Positions 52,738 through 61,437 of a stretch of 64,000 nt of DNA are shown piece by piece. The position numbers were made by a program, and so were the translations under genes. The stretch covers positions 1 to 64,000 of the forward strand of contig NZ_JAERSG010000003.1 in the NCBI RefSeq assembly GCF_016735675.1, read 5' to 3'. Origin of the DNA: Nocardioides baculatus. Its GTDB lineage: Bacteria; Actinomycetota; Actinomycetes; Propionibacteriales; Nocardioidaceae. The stretch's first letter is position 1; the number at the start of each line of letters is the position of its first letter. Under the pieces are notes generated by a model. That model was given only the letters and a program-made list of their open reading frames with translations, made no database searches and had not been told where the DNA came from.

Positions 52738-53943
52738 ATGGGACTCTTCCAGGCAGTGAGCGGTGCGATCGGCGGCACGCTGGCCGACCAGTGGCTCGAC
52801 TTCTACACGGTGCCCGACGGGTTGCCCGCCACGGCGGCCGTGTTCCCGGCCGTGCGCCGGGACCAGAACGCCGGTCGCGGTGAGAACGCCGGCGCCTCCG
52901 ACGGCGTCATCACCAACGGCTCGAAGATCGTCGTGCCCGAGGGCTACGGCCTCGTGCTGATCCAGGACGGCGCGTTCACCGGCTTCGCGGCCCAGCCCGG
53001 CGGCTACGTCTGGGACTCCGACGAGACGACCTCGCAGTCGGTCTTCTCCGGCGGCGGGCTCGTGGACTCGCTCATCAAGCAGAGCTGGGAGCGCTTCAAG
53101 TTCGGCGGTCGCCCCGGGAGCCAGCAGACCGCGATCTTCGTGGCCCTCAAGGAGCTGCCCAACAACAAGTTCGGCACGCAGTCGGAGATCTACTGGGACG
53201 ACGCGTTCCTCAACACCCAGGTCGGCGCGATCACCCGCGGCACCTACACGCTCAAGATCACCGACCCGCTGACGTTCATCCGCAACTTCGTGTCGGCGAG
53301 CGTGATCAGCGGAAAGGGCGTCTTCGACTTCACCGACATCGACAACCCGGCCGGTGAGCAGCTCTTCAACGAGGTCGTCGGCTCGCTCGCCCCGGCGTTC
53401 TCGATGTACACCAACGACCCCGCCAAGGGGAACCGGATCGCCCGCCTCCAGCAGGACTCCGTCGGCTTCGCGCAGTCCCTCTCGGCCGCGGTCGAGGAGA
53501 ACTACAGGTGGCGCACCGACCGGGGACTGGAGATCGTCAAGACCGCGATCATCTCCATCGAGTACGACGCGAACACCCGCGAGCTGCTCAAGAACGTCCA
53601 GCGTGCCGATGCCCTGTCGGGCTCGCGCGGCAACTCGAACCTCCAGGCATCGGTCGCGGCGGGCATCGAGTCGGCCGGTGAGAACGCCGGCCCCGGCGGC
53701 CTGATCGGGATGGGCATGGCCACCGGCGGCATGGGCCTCGGCGGCCTCCAGCAGCCCACGGGCCAGCAGCCTCCGGCGGCCGCACCCGCCGCACCGACGG
53801 CCCCTGCCGCACCGGCGGCGCCGGCGGAGCCCGCTGCCGAGGACCCGGTCGCGGTGCTCAAGCGGGCCAAGGACATGCTCGACGCCGGCCTCATCACCCA
53901 GGAGGACTACGACGCGGCGAAGGCCAAGGCTCTTGGCCTCTGA
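52738..53943 (+). CDS. SPFH-domain protein with C-terminal SHOCT motif (YdjI-like)
   Basis: 401 residues, no membrane helix. SPFH/virion-core-like domain (about 35-320): ITNGSKIVVPEGYGLVLIQDGAFTGFAAQPGGYVWD, AIFVALKELPNNKFGTQSEIYWDDAFLNTQVGAITRGTYTLKITDPLTFIRNFV, and an EYDANTRELLKNVQRADALSG coiled-coil end. An Ala/Pro linker (about 335-365) leads to a SHOCT motif, EDPVAVLKRAKDMLDAGLITQEDYDAAKAKAL. Related to B. subtilis YdjI, which works with the zinc-ribbon protein YdjG at the membrane in PspA-linked stress. ATG 52738 has GGAGGGA. Overlaps the next gene by 11 nt. Confidence 0.88.
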   Translation: MGLFQAVSGAIGGTLADQWLDFYTVPDGLPATAAVFPAVRRDQNAGRGENAGASDGVITNGSKIVVPEGYGLVLIQDGAFTGFAAQPGGYVWDSDETTSQSVFSGGGLVDSLIKQSWERFKFGGRPGSQQTAIFVALKELPNNKFGTQSEIYWDDAFLNTQVGAITRGTYTLKITDPLTFIRNFVSASVISGKGVFDFTDIDNPAGEQLFNEVVGSLAPAFSMYTNDPAKGNRIARLQQDSVGFAQSLSAAVEENYRWRTDRGLEIVKTAIISIEYDANTRELLKNVQRADALSGSRGNSNLQASVAAGIESAGENAGPGGLIGMGMATGGMGLGGLQQPTGQQPPAAAPAAPTAPAAPAAPAEPAAEDPVAVLKRAKDMLDAGLITQEDYDAAKAKALGL

Positions 53944-55216
53944 GCCGTCCTCGGGGTCGCCCTCCGACCCGCCACCGCGCGATCCCGACGCTCCCGTGTT
54001 CGACGGGCCGCCGCTGCCCCTCGAGGAGGAGCTGGCGGCGGCGCGCGCCGAGCCCGAGCCCGGCCCCAGCATCGACATGGTCAACGAGTCGTTGGCCGAC
54101 GGCGTCAACCGCTGCCCGAAGTGCGGGTCGACGGACGTACGCCAGCGCGCGTCCACCGGGCAGCTGATCTGCCTGTTCTGCCGACACGAGTGGGCCGAGT
54201 CGCGCGTCGAGGAGGAGTTCGGCCTCGGGGTGGGCATCGACGAGCTCGAGGGCACGGTCATCGCCGGGGGAGCCGACGAGATCTCCTCCGACCAGGACGT
54301 CATCACCATGACGTGCACCGGTTGCGGTGCCGACGTCGTCGTGGACACCGCGCACGCGATGAACGCGCGCTGCCACTGGTGCCGGCACACCCTCAACGTC
54401 AACCAGCGCACGCCCAACGGCGCGGTGCCCGATGCGGTCCTGCCGTTCCGGCTGACCCACGCCGAGGCGGTCGAGAAGATCCGCGAGTTCGCCTCCAAGC
54501 GGCGGCTCTTCGCCCACCCGCGCTTCAAGAAGGAGTTCGTCCCCGAGAACGTCCTCGGCGTCTACCTGCCCTACCTCGTCATCGACGCGCGCGCCGAGGC
54601 GTCGTACGTCGGCCGGGGCGAGGTGCAGACCAGGCGCTGGACCGAGAAGCACGGCGACAGCTCGACGACCTACTACGCCGCCGACGTGTACGCCGTCGAC
54701 CGGCAGGTCGCCTTCACGGTCGACGACCTCACCGTCGAGGGCGCTGCCGACCGTGCGAACTTCGACGGGTCGACCACCAACAACATCGTCAACACGGTCC
54801 TGCCGTTCGACACCAAGAACGCCGTGAAGTGGAACTCCAGCTACCTCGTCGGGTTCACCAGCGAGAAGCGCGACCTCGACGTCGAGGAGCTCAAGCCGGT
54901 CCTGGAGGACCAGCTGCTGTCCATCGGGCGCTCGCAGGTGGAGGGCTCGCTCGCGCAGTTCGATCGCGGCGTGCGGTGGGAGGCCGAGAAGGTCGACGTG
55001 GGCGGCTCGCGGTGGGTCTCGATGTACCTGCCGGTGTGGCTCTACTCCTACTACCAGGAGAACACCAAGATGCTGCACTACATCGCGGTCAACGCCCGCA
55101 CGGGAGAGACGATGGGCAGCGTCCCCGTCTCGCAGTGGCGCCTGCTCGCCGCCGCCTTCACCGTCGGCACCTTCCTCGAGGGCATCGCCGGCTGGATCCT
55201 GGTGGTGAGCGCATGA
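53933..55216 (+). CDS. Double zinc-ribbon membrane-anchored protein (YdjG-like)
   Basis: 427 residues, start TTG 53933 inside the SPFH gene (AAGG upstream). A Pro/Glu-rich tail (1-55) is followed by a TFIIB-type zinc ribbon CPKCGSTDVRQ...CLFCRHEW (about 61-84) and a second one, CTGCGADVVV...CHWCRH (about 128-152). A beta-rich domain (about 165-395: LPFRLTHAEAVEKIREFASKRRLFAHPRFKKEFVPENVLGVYLPYLVIDA; QNT-like SSYLVGFTSEKRDLDVEEL) ends in one transmembrane helix, LLAAAFTVGTFLEGIAGWILVV (403-424). Ends in an ATGA overlap with a small membrane protein. Likely tethers the SPFH protein to the membrane. Confidence 0.85.
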   Translation: MASEPSSGSPSDPPPRDPDAPVFDGPPLPLEEELAAARAEPEPGPSIDMVNESLADGVNRCPKCGSTDVRQRASTGQLICLFCRHEWAESRVEEEFGLGVGIDELEGTVIAGGADEISSDQDVITMTCTGCGADVVVDTAHAMNARCHWCRHTLNVNQRTPNGAVPDAVLPFRLTHAEAVEKIREFASKRRLFAHPRFKKEFVPENVLGVYLPYLVIDARAEASYVGRGEVQTRRWTEKHGDSSTTYYAADVYAVDRQVAFTVDDLTVEGAADRANFDGSTTNNIVNTVLPFDTKNAVKWNSSYLVGFTSEKRDLDVEELKPVLEDQLLSIGRSQVEGSLAQFDRGVRWEAEKVDVGGSRWVSMYLPVWLYSYYQENTKMLHYIAVNARTGETMGSVPVSQWRLLAAAFTVGTFLEGIAGWILVVSA

Positions 55217-55494
55217 TCACCGAGCTGACGCAGGTCGTGGTGATGGCGAGCGACGGCGTGCCGGCCTGGATCCTCGCCGCCGGCCCGGCCGGGGGAGCGG
55301 CGACCTACTGGGCGCTCTACCGCTACTACCGCAACACCGACAAGTCGCACGCCTACGAGCGCGACACGATCATCGCCGCCCAGCCGGTGCAGGGCCACCA
55401 GGAGAAGGTCGACCACATCTCCCGGACCCGCGACTCCGACATCGACGGTGACAACTCCAGCAAGCACCGCCAGCGCGTGCAGCGCCTCACCTGA
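55213..55494 (+). CDS. Small membrane protein, third gene of the SPFH module
   Basis: 93 residues, unrecognised. One hydrophobic segment (VPAWILAAGPAGGAATYWALYRYY, about 15-38), then a charged soluble tail (DKSHAYERDTIIAAQPVQGHQEKVDHISRTRDSD...) ending SKHRQRVQRLT. Coupled to the zinc-ribbon gene by an ATGA overlap, which makes it part of the complex by inference. Confidence 0.75.
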   Translation: MITELTQVVVMASDGVPAWILAAGPAGGAATYWALYRYYRNTDKSHAYERDTIIAAQPVQGHQEKVDHISRTRDSDIDGDNSSKHRQRVQRLT

Positions 55495-55507
55495 CGCCGG
55501 TCAGGTG
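55488..55507. terminator. Bidirectional terminator between the SPFH module and tldE
   Basis: CACCTGAC (55488-55495) / GTCAGGTG (55500-55507), perfect 8-bp arms around the tetraloop GCCG, holding the TGA stop of the small membrane gene. Serves both convergent units. Confidence 0.6.
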
Positions 55508-55511
55508 CCGG

Positions 55512-56909
55512 TCAGACGCCCTGCGAGACGCTCGACATGTTGAAGTCGGGGATCCGCAGGGCGGGCGTGGCCGTGCGGGAGAAGTAGTCGTCGCCCCACT
55601 CGCGGCTGAAGCTCGGCACCGAGGTGGTGGCCGCGCTGAACCGGTTGAGGAGGTCGATCGGGCTCTCGTTCCACCGGAAGTTGTTGGCCGCACCGACGAT
55701 CTCGCCGTCCTCGACGACGTACACGCCGTCACGGGTCAGACCCGTGAGCAGCATGGTCTGCGGGTCGACCTCGCGGATGTACCAGAGGCAGGTCAGCAGC
55801 AGCCCGCGCTGGGTGCCGGCGATCATGTCGTCGATCGTGCCCGCGCCGTCGCCGACCTCGAGGACGAGGTTGTCGATCATCGGCGTCACGGGCTGGCCGG
55901 TCATCCCGGCCGAGTGGCGGGTCTGGAGGAGACCGGTCAGCAGTCCGTCCTGGATCCAGTCCGTACGCTCGAGCGCCAGGCCGTTGTCGAAGACCGAGTC
56001 GGTGTTGTCCGAGGCGCCGGCGATGACGAACGGCGAGCACTCGAGGCCGGCGTAGGCCGGGTCGGAGAACAGGCTGACGCCCGGAGCGGCGACCTTGTCG
56101 CCGATCCGCGTGCCGCCGCCGCGACGGCTGTAGACCGACTCGCCCTCGTGGGCGACGCGGGCGCCGGCGCCCCAGTAGGCGTCGATCATCAGGTCGGCGA
56201 CCGAGGACGGCGGCAGGATCGTGTCGTAGCGGCCGGCCGCCAGGTCGATGCGGCGCTCGGCCCACCCCAGCCGCTGCTTCACCGTCGCGGCCATCGCGGC
56301 CGCGTCGACGTCGCGGAAGTCTCGGGTCGCGCCACCGGTCCACGCGCTGCGGGTCAGCGAGGTGTCCTTGCCGGTGCAGGCGTAGTGGCCGGTCGGCTGG
56401 ACGTGGCGCAGCCGCAGCCCGCGGGACGAGCCGAGGTAGACGGTGGTGACCTCGTGGTTGACGAAGCCGTAGAGCAGGCGGTCCTCGGCCGTCGCCTCGC
56501 GGAACGCGTCACCGAGGACCGGCGCGAAGGCGTCGTAGACGCCGATGTCGGTGGTCTCCGGTTCGGTGTCCCAGTCGGGGGAGGTCCGGTCGGCGACCAG
56601 CTCGGCGGCGTCCTCGGCGGGCGAGCCCGCCCGCGCCGCCGCGTCGGCGGCCTCGACGAGCGCGGCGACCTGGTCGGTGGTCGAGGCGCTGCCGGAGACC
56701 GAGCCGGTGGCGACGCCACCGTCGACCGAGGCGAAGCTGACGACGGTGACCGCGACCTCCGTCATCACGCCGTTGGTCGTGAGGGTGTTGTTGGCCCACC
56801 GGAGGTTGGCGCTGGTGGAGTCGCGGACGATCGCGATGCAGTCGTCGGCCGTCGAGCTCGCGAGCGCGTGCTCGACGAGCTGCTGGGGCGTGGTGCGCAG
56901 CGTGGTCAT
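55512..56909 (-). CDS. tldE: TldE/PmbA-type metalloprotease subunit
   Basis: 465 residues from ATG 56909. PmbA/TldE family: RWANNTLTTNGVMTEVAVTVVSF near the start, DILPPSSVADLMIDAYWGAGARVAHEGESVYSRRGG region in the middle, and LVLEVGDGAGTIDDMIAGTQRGLLLTCLWYIREVDPQTMLLTGLTRDGVYVVEDGEIVGAANNFRWNESPIDLLNR at the end. It lacks the HExxxH zinc motif, as expected of the non-catalytic partner of TldD. In E. coli TldD/E trims peptide antibiotics and the antitoxin CcdA. TGATG junction (1-nt overlap) with tldD upstream. Confidence 0.92.
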   Translation of the reverse strand: MTTLRTTPQQLVEHALASSTADDCIAIVRDSTSANLRWANNTLTTNGVMTEVAVTVVSFASVDGGVATGSVSGSASTTDQVAALVEAADAAARAGSPAEDAAELVADRTSPDWDTEPETTDIGVYDAFAPVLGDAFREATAEDRLLYGFVNHEVTTVYLGSSRGLRLRHVQPTGHYACTGKDTSLTRSAWTGGATRDFRDVDAAAMAATVKQRLGWAERRIDLAAGRYDTILPPSSVADLMIDAYWGAGARVAHEGESVYSRRGGGTRIGDKVAAPGVSLFSDPAYAGLECSPFVIAGASDNTDSVFDNGLALERTDWIQDGLLTGLLQTRHSAGMTGQPVTPMIDNLVLEVGDGAGTIDDMIAGTQRGLLLTCLWYIREVDPQTMLLTGLTRDGVYVVEDGEIVGAANNFRWNESPIDLLNRFSAATTSVPSFSREWGDDYFSRTATPALRIPDFNMSSVSQGV

Positions 56910-58426
56910 CAGTGTCCCGCCTCGTCGATGGTGTTGAGGATGTTGACCCCGCGGAAGAGGGCGCTCGGACACCCGTGGCTGACGGCGGCCACCTGCCCGG
57001 GTTGGGCCTTGCCGCAGTTGAACGCGCCGCCCAGCACCCAGGTCCCGGGGCCGCCGACGGCCTCCATCGAGCCCCAGAAGTCGGTCGTGGTGGCCTGGTA
57101 GGCGACGTCGCGGAGCATCCCGTCGAGCTTGCCGTCGGTGATCTTGTAGAACCGCTGCCCGGTGAACTGGAAGTTGAACCGCTGCATGTCGATCGACCAC
57201 GACTTGTCGCCGACGACGAAGATGCCGCGCTCCACCTTGCCGATGAGGTCGTCGGTGGAGAGCTCGTCGGTGCCGGGCATCAGCGACACGTTGGCCATCC
57301 GCTGGATCGGGATGTGGCCGGGGGAGTCGGCGTAGGCACAGCCGTTGGAGCGCGCACCGTTGAGCTCGGGCTTGAGGTGCCCCATCGAGCGGTCGAGCTG
57401 GTAGCCGACCAGCACGCCGTCGCGGACGATGTCCCACGTCTGGGTCTGCACGCCCTCGTCGTCGTAGCCGACGGTCGCCAGGCCGTGCTCCTGCGTCCGG
57501 TCGCCCTGGACGTTCATCACCGGCGAGCCGTACTGCAGCGTGCCGAGCTTGTCGTAGGTCGCGAACGAGGTGCCGGCGTAGTTGGCCTCGTAGCCCAGGG
57601 CCCGGTCGAGCTCGGTGGCGTGGCCGATGGACTCGTGGATGGTGAGCCAGAGGTTCGACGGGTCCACGACCAGGTCGTACGCCCCTGCCTCGACGCTGGG
57701 CGCCGTGAGCTTCTCGGCGAGGAGCTCGGGCACCTCGGCGATCTCGGCGTCCCAGTCCCAGTGGGAGCCGTCGAGGTACTCCCAGCCGCGGCCGACGGGC
57801 GGCGCGATCGACGCCATCGAGTCGAAGACGCCGGTGTCGGAGTCCTCACCGGTGGCCTCGAAACCGGGCTGGAGGCGGACCCGCTGCTGGGTCGTGCGGG
57901 TGCCGGCGAGGTCGGCGTAGTACTTGTTCTCCTGCACCTGCTGGAGGAACGCCGTGGCGTGCGCGACGGCGCCGGTGCGCAGCCGCTCGGTCCAGTCGAC
58001 CAGCACCGCGGCCTTCTCGCGGGTGGGGACCTCGAGCGGGTTGATGTCGTAGCCCGACACCCAGGTGACGTCGGCGTGGACGGGCTCGGCAGCCAGCTCG
58101 ACCGGGGTCGTGGTCATCGCGGCGGCGACCTTGGCGACCGCGACGGCGGTCTCGGCCACCCGGCGTGCCTCGTCGTCGGTGAGCACGACACCGGACGCGA
58201 AGCCCCAGGCGCCGTCGTGCACCACGCGTACGGCGAAGCCGAGGTCCTCGGCGTCGCTGGCGGTCTGGAGGATGCCGTCGCGCGCACCGAGGTACTGGTA
58301 GCGGTTGCGCTCGAACCGGAAGTCCGCATGGCTGGCGCCGAGCTCCTGCGCGCGGGCCAGGGCCACGTCGCCGAGCCGACGGTGTGGCAGTTCGCTGAAG
58401 GTCGGGTCGAGCCCGGGCGCACTCAT
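56909..58426 (-). CDS. tldD: TldD metalloprotease catalytic subunit
   Basis: 505 residues from ATG 58426. U62 zinc peptidase: the HExxxH motif is in WLTIHESIGHATELDRALGYEANYAG (about 255-280), with downstream GARSNGCAYADSPGHIPIQRMANVSLMPG and FNFQFTGQRFYKITDGKLDGMLRDVAYQATT. N-terminal SHADFRFERNRYQYLGARDGILQ is typical. An in-frame ATG at 58447 overlaps the sbcC stop, but TAGGTT 7 nt before 58426 supports the shorter, leaderless form. First gene of the tldD-tldE unit. Confidence 0.94.
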   Translation of the reverse strand: MSAPGLDPTFSELPHRRLGDVALARAQELGASHADFRFERNRYQYLGARDGILQTASDAEDLGFAVRVVHDGAWGFASGVVLTDDEARRVAETAVAVAKVAAAMTTTPVELAAEPVHADVTWVSGYDINPLEVPTREKAAVLVDWTERLRTGAVAHATAFLQQVQENKYYADLAGTRTTQQRVRLQPGFEATGEDSDTGVFDSMASIAPPVGRGWEYLDGSHWDWDAEIAEVPELLAEKLTAPSVEAGAYDLVVDPSNLWLTIHESIGHATELDRALGYEANYAGTSFATYDKLGTLQYGSPVMNVQGDRTQEHGLATVGYDDEGVQTQTWDIVRDGVLVGYQLDRSMGHLKPELNGARSNGCAYADSPGHIPIQRMANVSLMPGTDELSTDDLIGKVERGIFVVGDKSWSIDMQRFNFQFTGQRFYKITDGKLDGMLRDVAYQATTTDFWGSMEAVGGPGTWVLGGAFNCGKAQPGQVAAVSHGCPSALFRGVNILNTIDEAGH

Positions 58427-58433
58427 GCGCCCG

Positions 58434-58439
58434 AACCTA
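58434..58439 (-). promoter_or_regulatory. -10 element TAGGTT of tldD
   Basis: TAGGTT on the minus strand, 7 nt before ATG 58426; its upstream promoter part lies in the 3' end of sbcC. Confidence 0.55.
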
Positions 58440-58446
58440 GCAACCA

Positions 58447-61437
58447 CTAGCCGAGGCTGAGCGAGGTGTGGCTGCCGTTGCGGCCACGGTGCACCCGGAG
58501 CTGGGTGGGGATCCGGGTCTGGAGCTCGGGGACGTGGCTGACCACGCCCACCACCCGACCCCCGTCGCGCAGCGTGTCGAGGGTGTCCATCACGTCCTCG
58601 AGCGTCTCGGAGTCGAGCGAGCCGAAGCCCTCGTCGACGAAGAGGGTGTCGAGGTCGGTGCCGCCCGCCTCGTCGGTGATCACGTCGGCCAGCCCGAGCG
58701 CGAGGGCCAGGGACACGACGAAGGTCTCACCGCCGGACAGGGTCGCCGGGTCGCGTGGGTCGCCGGTCCAGTCGTCGCGGACCACCAGGCTCAGGCCACC
58801 GCGGGTCTCGCCGGCACCGCGCTCCCCGGTGTGGACGAGCGAGTAGCGCTGGCCGCTCATCGTGGCGAGCCGGACGTTGGCGGCATCGACGACCTGGCTG
58901 AGCCGGTGGGCCAGGACGTAGGCGGACAGGCGCATCTGGAAGCGGTTGTCGGCGTGCTTGCCCTCGACGAGGGCGGCGAGGTCGGCGACGAGGTCGAAGT
59001 CGGCGCGCACCGGCGCCCAGGCGGACAGCGCGGTGTCGAGCTCGTCGGACAGGCCGCGCAGGCGGCGTCCTCGGTCGCGCAGCCGCATGTCGGTCTGGCG
59101 GGCCAGGGCCGCGTGCTCCTTGGCCCGGTGGTGCGCCTGGGCGAGCGCCTCGAGGTCGGGCGGGTCGCTGGCCGCGGACAGCACGAGGGACTCGTCGGCC
59201 AGGAGGTCGTCGACCCGGGCGGCCTCGCGCTCGTGGCGCTCGATCTGCTGCTGGAGGTCGGCGAGCTCGTCGTCGGCGAGCCACGCCGCCGCCGCCCAGG
59301 CGGAGGAGTCGAAGCCGGCGGCGGCCGCGACGCCGTCGGCGGCCTCCTGCGTGCTCGCGGCCGTGGCGCGGGCGCGGGCCAGCTCGGCGGTCTGGGCGAG
59401 GCACTCGCGCGCGAGCTGCTCGGCCTCCTGGTGGTGCGCCGTGAGGTCGTCGAGGTCGGCGTCGTCGGGCACGACGGCCCCGACCTGCTCGCGCAACCCG
59501 TCGATCTTCGAGGTCAGCACGGCGATCTCGGTGTCGAGGCGGGTGGTGGTGGACGTCAGCTCGTCGCGCTCGCCCGCCAGGGCGTCCTGCTCGGAGGTGA
59601 GCGCCTCCACGCGGACCACCCACGCGTCGACGGTCGAGGCCTCGCTGCGGGCACGCTCGAGGTTGCCGAGGGTGGCCTCCTCCTCGACGAGCAGGTGCTC
59701 GACGGAGTCGCCGGACTCGGCCAGTGTTGCCGCGCGCTGGGTCTCGAGGCCGCGGACCTGCTGGGCGTGTGCCTCCACCACCGCCTCGAGGTCGTCGACC
59801 TCGCGCCTGGCCTCGCGCTCGGTCGCCTCGTCCGGTGCGCCGGGCGCGGGCCTGGCGGGGTGGGGGTGGTCGACCGAGCCGCACACGGGACAGTCGGCAC
59901 CCACGGCGAGCTTGCCGGCGATCTCCGCGGCCATCCCGTCGAGGCGCTGCTCACGGATCTCGACCAGCGTCTCGCGCGCGAGCAGGCGCGCCTGGGTCGC
60001 CTGCGCGAGCTCCTGCGAGGCGCTCGCGAGCTGGGTGGCGAGCGACTCGGCGGTGCGGGCGGCGCGGGTCCGCGAGCGCAGCACCTCGAGGTCGGCGGTG
60101 AGGGACTCCGCGAGGGCCTTCGACTCGCGCGCCGCCTGGAGCCGGGGCTCGAGGGCGGCGAGGACCTGGGGGATCTCCTCGGCACGGGTCTGCACCCGCA
60201 GGAGCTCGGCGCTCGCCTCGTCGCGCGAGCGGGTCAGCCGACCGAGCTGGCGCTCGAGGTCGGAGGCCTGCCTGCGGAACGGCCGCACCCGCGCGATCTC
60301 GGTCAGCGTGCTCGTCGCGGTGCGCTGGTGCTCGGCGATCTCCTGGTCGTCGAGCGAGGTGACCCCGAGCATCTCGGCGAGCCGGTCGCGCGCGGCCCGG
60401 CCCAGCTGGTCGAGCTCGCGCACCTCCTTGCGGGCACTGACGGCGAGCTCGTGGAGGGGGCGTACGCCGGCCGCGCGGTGGGCCTGCGCGACGCGGTCCA
60501 CCCGGGTGTCGTGCTCCGGACCGGCTGCGTCGAGGCCGGCGCGGGCGCGTCGGGCCGCGGCGTAGGTGGAGCGGCGGCCCGCGAGCTCGGTGCCGGCCGC
60601 AGAGTCCTCGGAGGCCTTGACCTCCGCCGCCGACGCGGCGTCGACGAGGAGGGTCTGGGCGACGGAGGCGTTGACCGCCGACGTGGTGACCTCGCCGATC
60701 CACGCACGCAGGCCCTCGGGGTCCGCCGGCCAGCCGTCGGGAGCCGTGGCGCCCGCGACCTCGCTGACGCGGCTGACGAGGTCGGCGACGACCCCCTCGT
60801 GCTGCTGGGACGTGCGGCGCAGCTCGACGCGGCGATCACGCAGCCACCGCTCGATGTCGTCGAAGCGCCCGGTCTGGAAGACCTGCTGGAGCAGCGCGTG
60901 CCGGTCCTCCGAGCGGGACCGGAGGAAGGCCTGGAAGCGGCCCTGGGGGAGCATGGCCACCTGGCAGAACTGCGGGAGCGTCATGCCGACCAACCGGGTG
61001 ACGAGGTGGCCGGTCTCGTCGAGACGCGTGCTGAGCGGCTGCCACTCGGCGTCGTCGCCCTCGCCGTCGCCGGTCCGCCGCTCGGAGATGACCACGCGCG
61101 CCTGCTCGGTCGTGGTGCCGGTGCCGCGCTTCTTCGCGCGCGTCCAGGCCGGGGAGCGGTCGATGCGGAAGCGTCGCCCCGACAGCGTCGCCTCGAGCAC
61201 GACGCGTGGCACGACGTCGTCGGCGGCGTGGTCGGAGCGGAGTCGCTTGGCGACCGCACGGTCGCCCGGGACGTCGCCGTAGAGGGCGAAGCAGACGGCG
61301 TCGAGGACGCTGGACTTGCCCGCGCCCGTCGGCCCGCTCAGCAGGAACAGCCCGGCGTCGGAGAGCGCGTCGAAGTCGACGGTGGTGCTCTCGGCGAAGG
61401 GTCCGAAGGCCGTGACCTCGAGGGTGTGCAGCCTCAT
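58447..61437 (-). CDS. sbcC: SbcC exonuclease ATPase subunit (Rad50-like)
   Basis: 996 residues. Walker A is LSGPTGAGKSSVLDAVCFALYG (about 32-53). Two long coiled coils (about 200-450 and 550-800) flank the zinc hook CPVCGSVDHPHPARP (about 518-532). The ABC signature is ATLSGGETFVVSLALALGLAD, Walker B is LDTLFVDEGFGSLD, and the His switch is VVSHVPEL. Works with SbcD to cut hairpins and DNA ends, and in mycobacteria in single-strand annealing repair. ATG 61437 overlaps the sbcD stop by 4 nt. The TAG stop lies 8 bp upstream of the tldD -10. Confidence 0.95.
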   Translation of the reverse strand: MRLHTLEVTAFGPFAESTTVDFDALSDAGLFLLSGPTGAGKSSVLDAVCFALYGDVPGDRAVAKRLRSDHAADDVVPRVVLEATLSGRRFRIDRSPAWTRAKKRGTGTTTEQARVVISERRTGDGEGDDAEWQPLSTRLDETGHLVTRLVGMTLPQFCQVAMLPQGRFQAFLRSRSEDRHALLQQVFQTGRFDDIERWLRDRRVELRRTSQQHEGVVADLVSRVSEVAGATAPDGWPADPEGLRAWIGEVTTSAVNASVAQTLLVDAASAAEVKASEDSAAGTELAGRRSTYAAARRARAGLDAAGPEHDTRVDRVAQAHRAAGVRPLHELAVSARKEVRELDQLGRAARDRLAEMLGVTSLDDQEIAEHQRTATSTLTEIARVRPFRRQASDLERQLGRLTRSRDEASAELLRVQTRAEEIPQVLAALEPRLQAARESKALAESLTADLEVLRSRTRAARTAESLATQLASASQELAQATQARLLARETLVEIREQRLDGMAAEIAGKLAVGADCPVCGSVDHPHPARPAPGAPDEATEREARREVDDLEAVVEAHAQQVRGLETQRAATLAESGDSVEHLLVEEEATLGNLERARSEASTVDAWVVRVEALTSEQDALAGERDELTSTTTRLDTEIAVLTSKIDGLREQVGAVVPDDADLDDLTAHHQEAEQLARECLAQTAELARARATAASTQEAADGVAAAAGFDSSAWAAAAWLADDELADLQQQIERHEREAARVDDLLADESLVLSAASDPPDLEALAQAHHRAKEHAALARQTDMRLRDRGRRLRGLSDELDTALSAWAPVRADFDLVADLAALVEGKHADNRFQMRLSAYVLAHRLSQVVDAANVRLATMSGQRYSLVHTGERGAGETRGGLSLVVRDDWTGDPRDPATLSGGETFVVSLALALGLADVITDEAGGTDLDTLFVDEGFGSLDSETLEDVMDTLDTLRDGGRVVGVVSHVPELQTRIPTQLRVHRGRNGSHTSLSLG

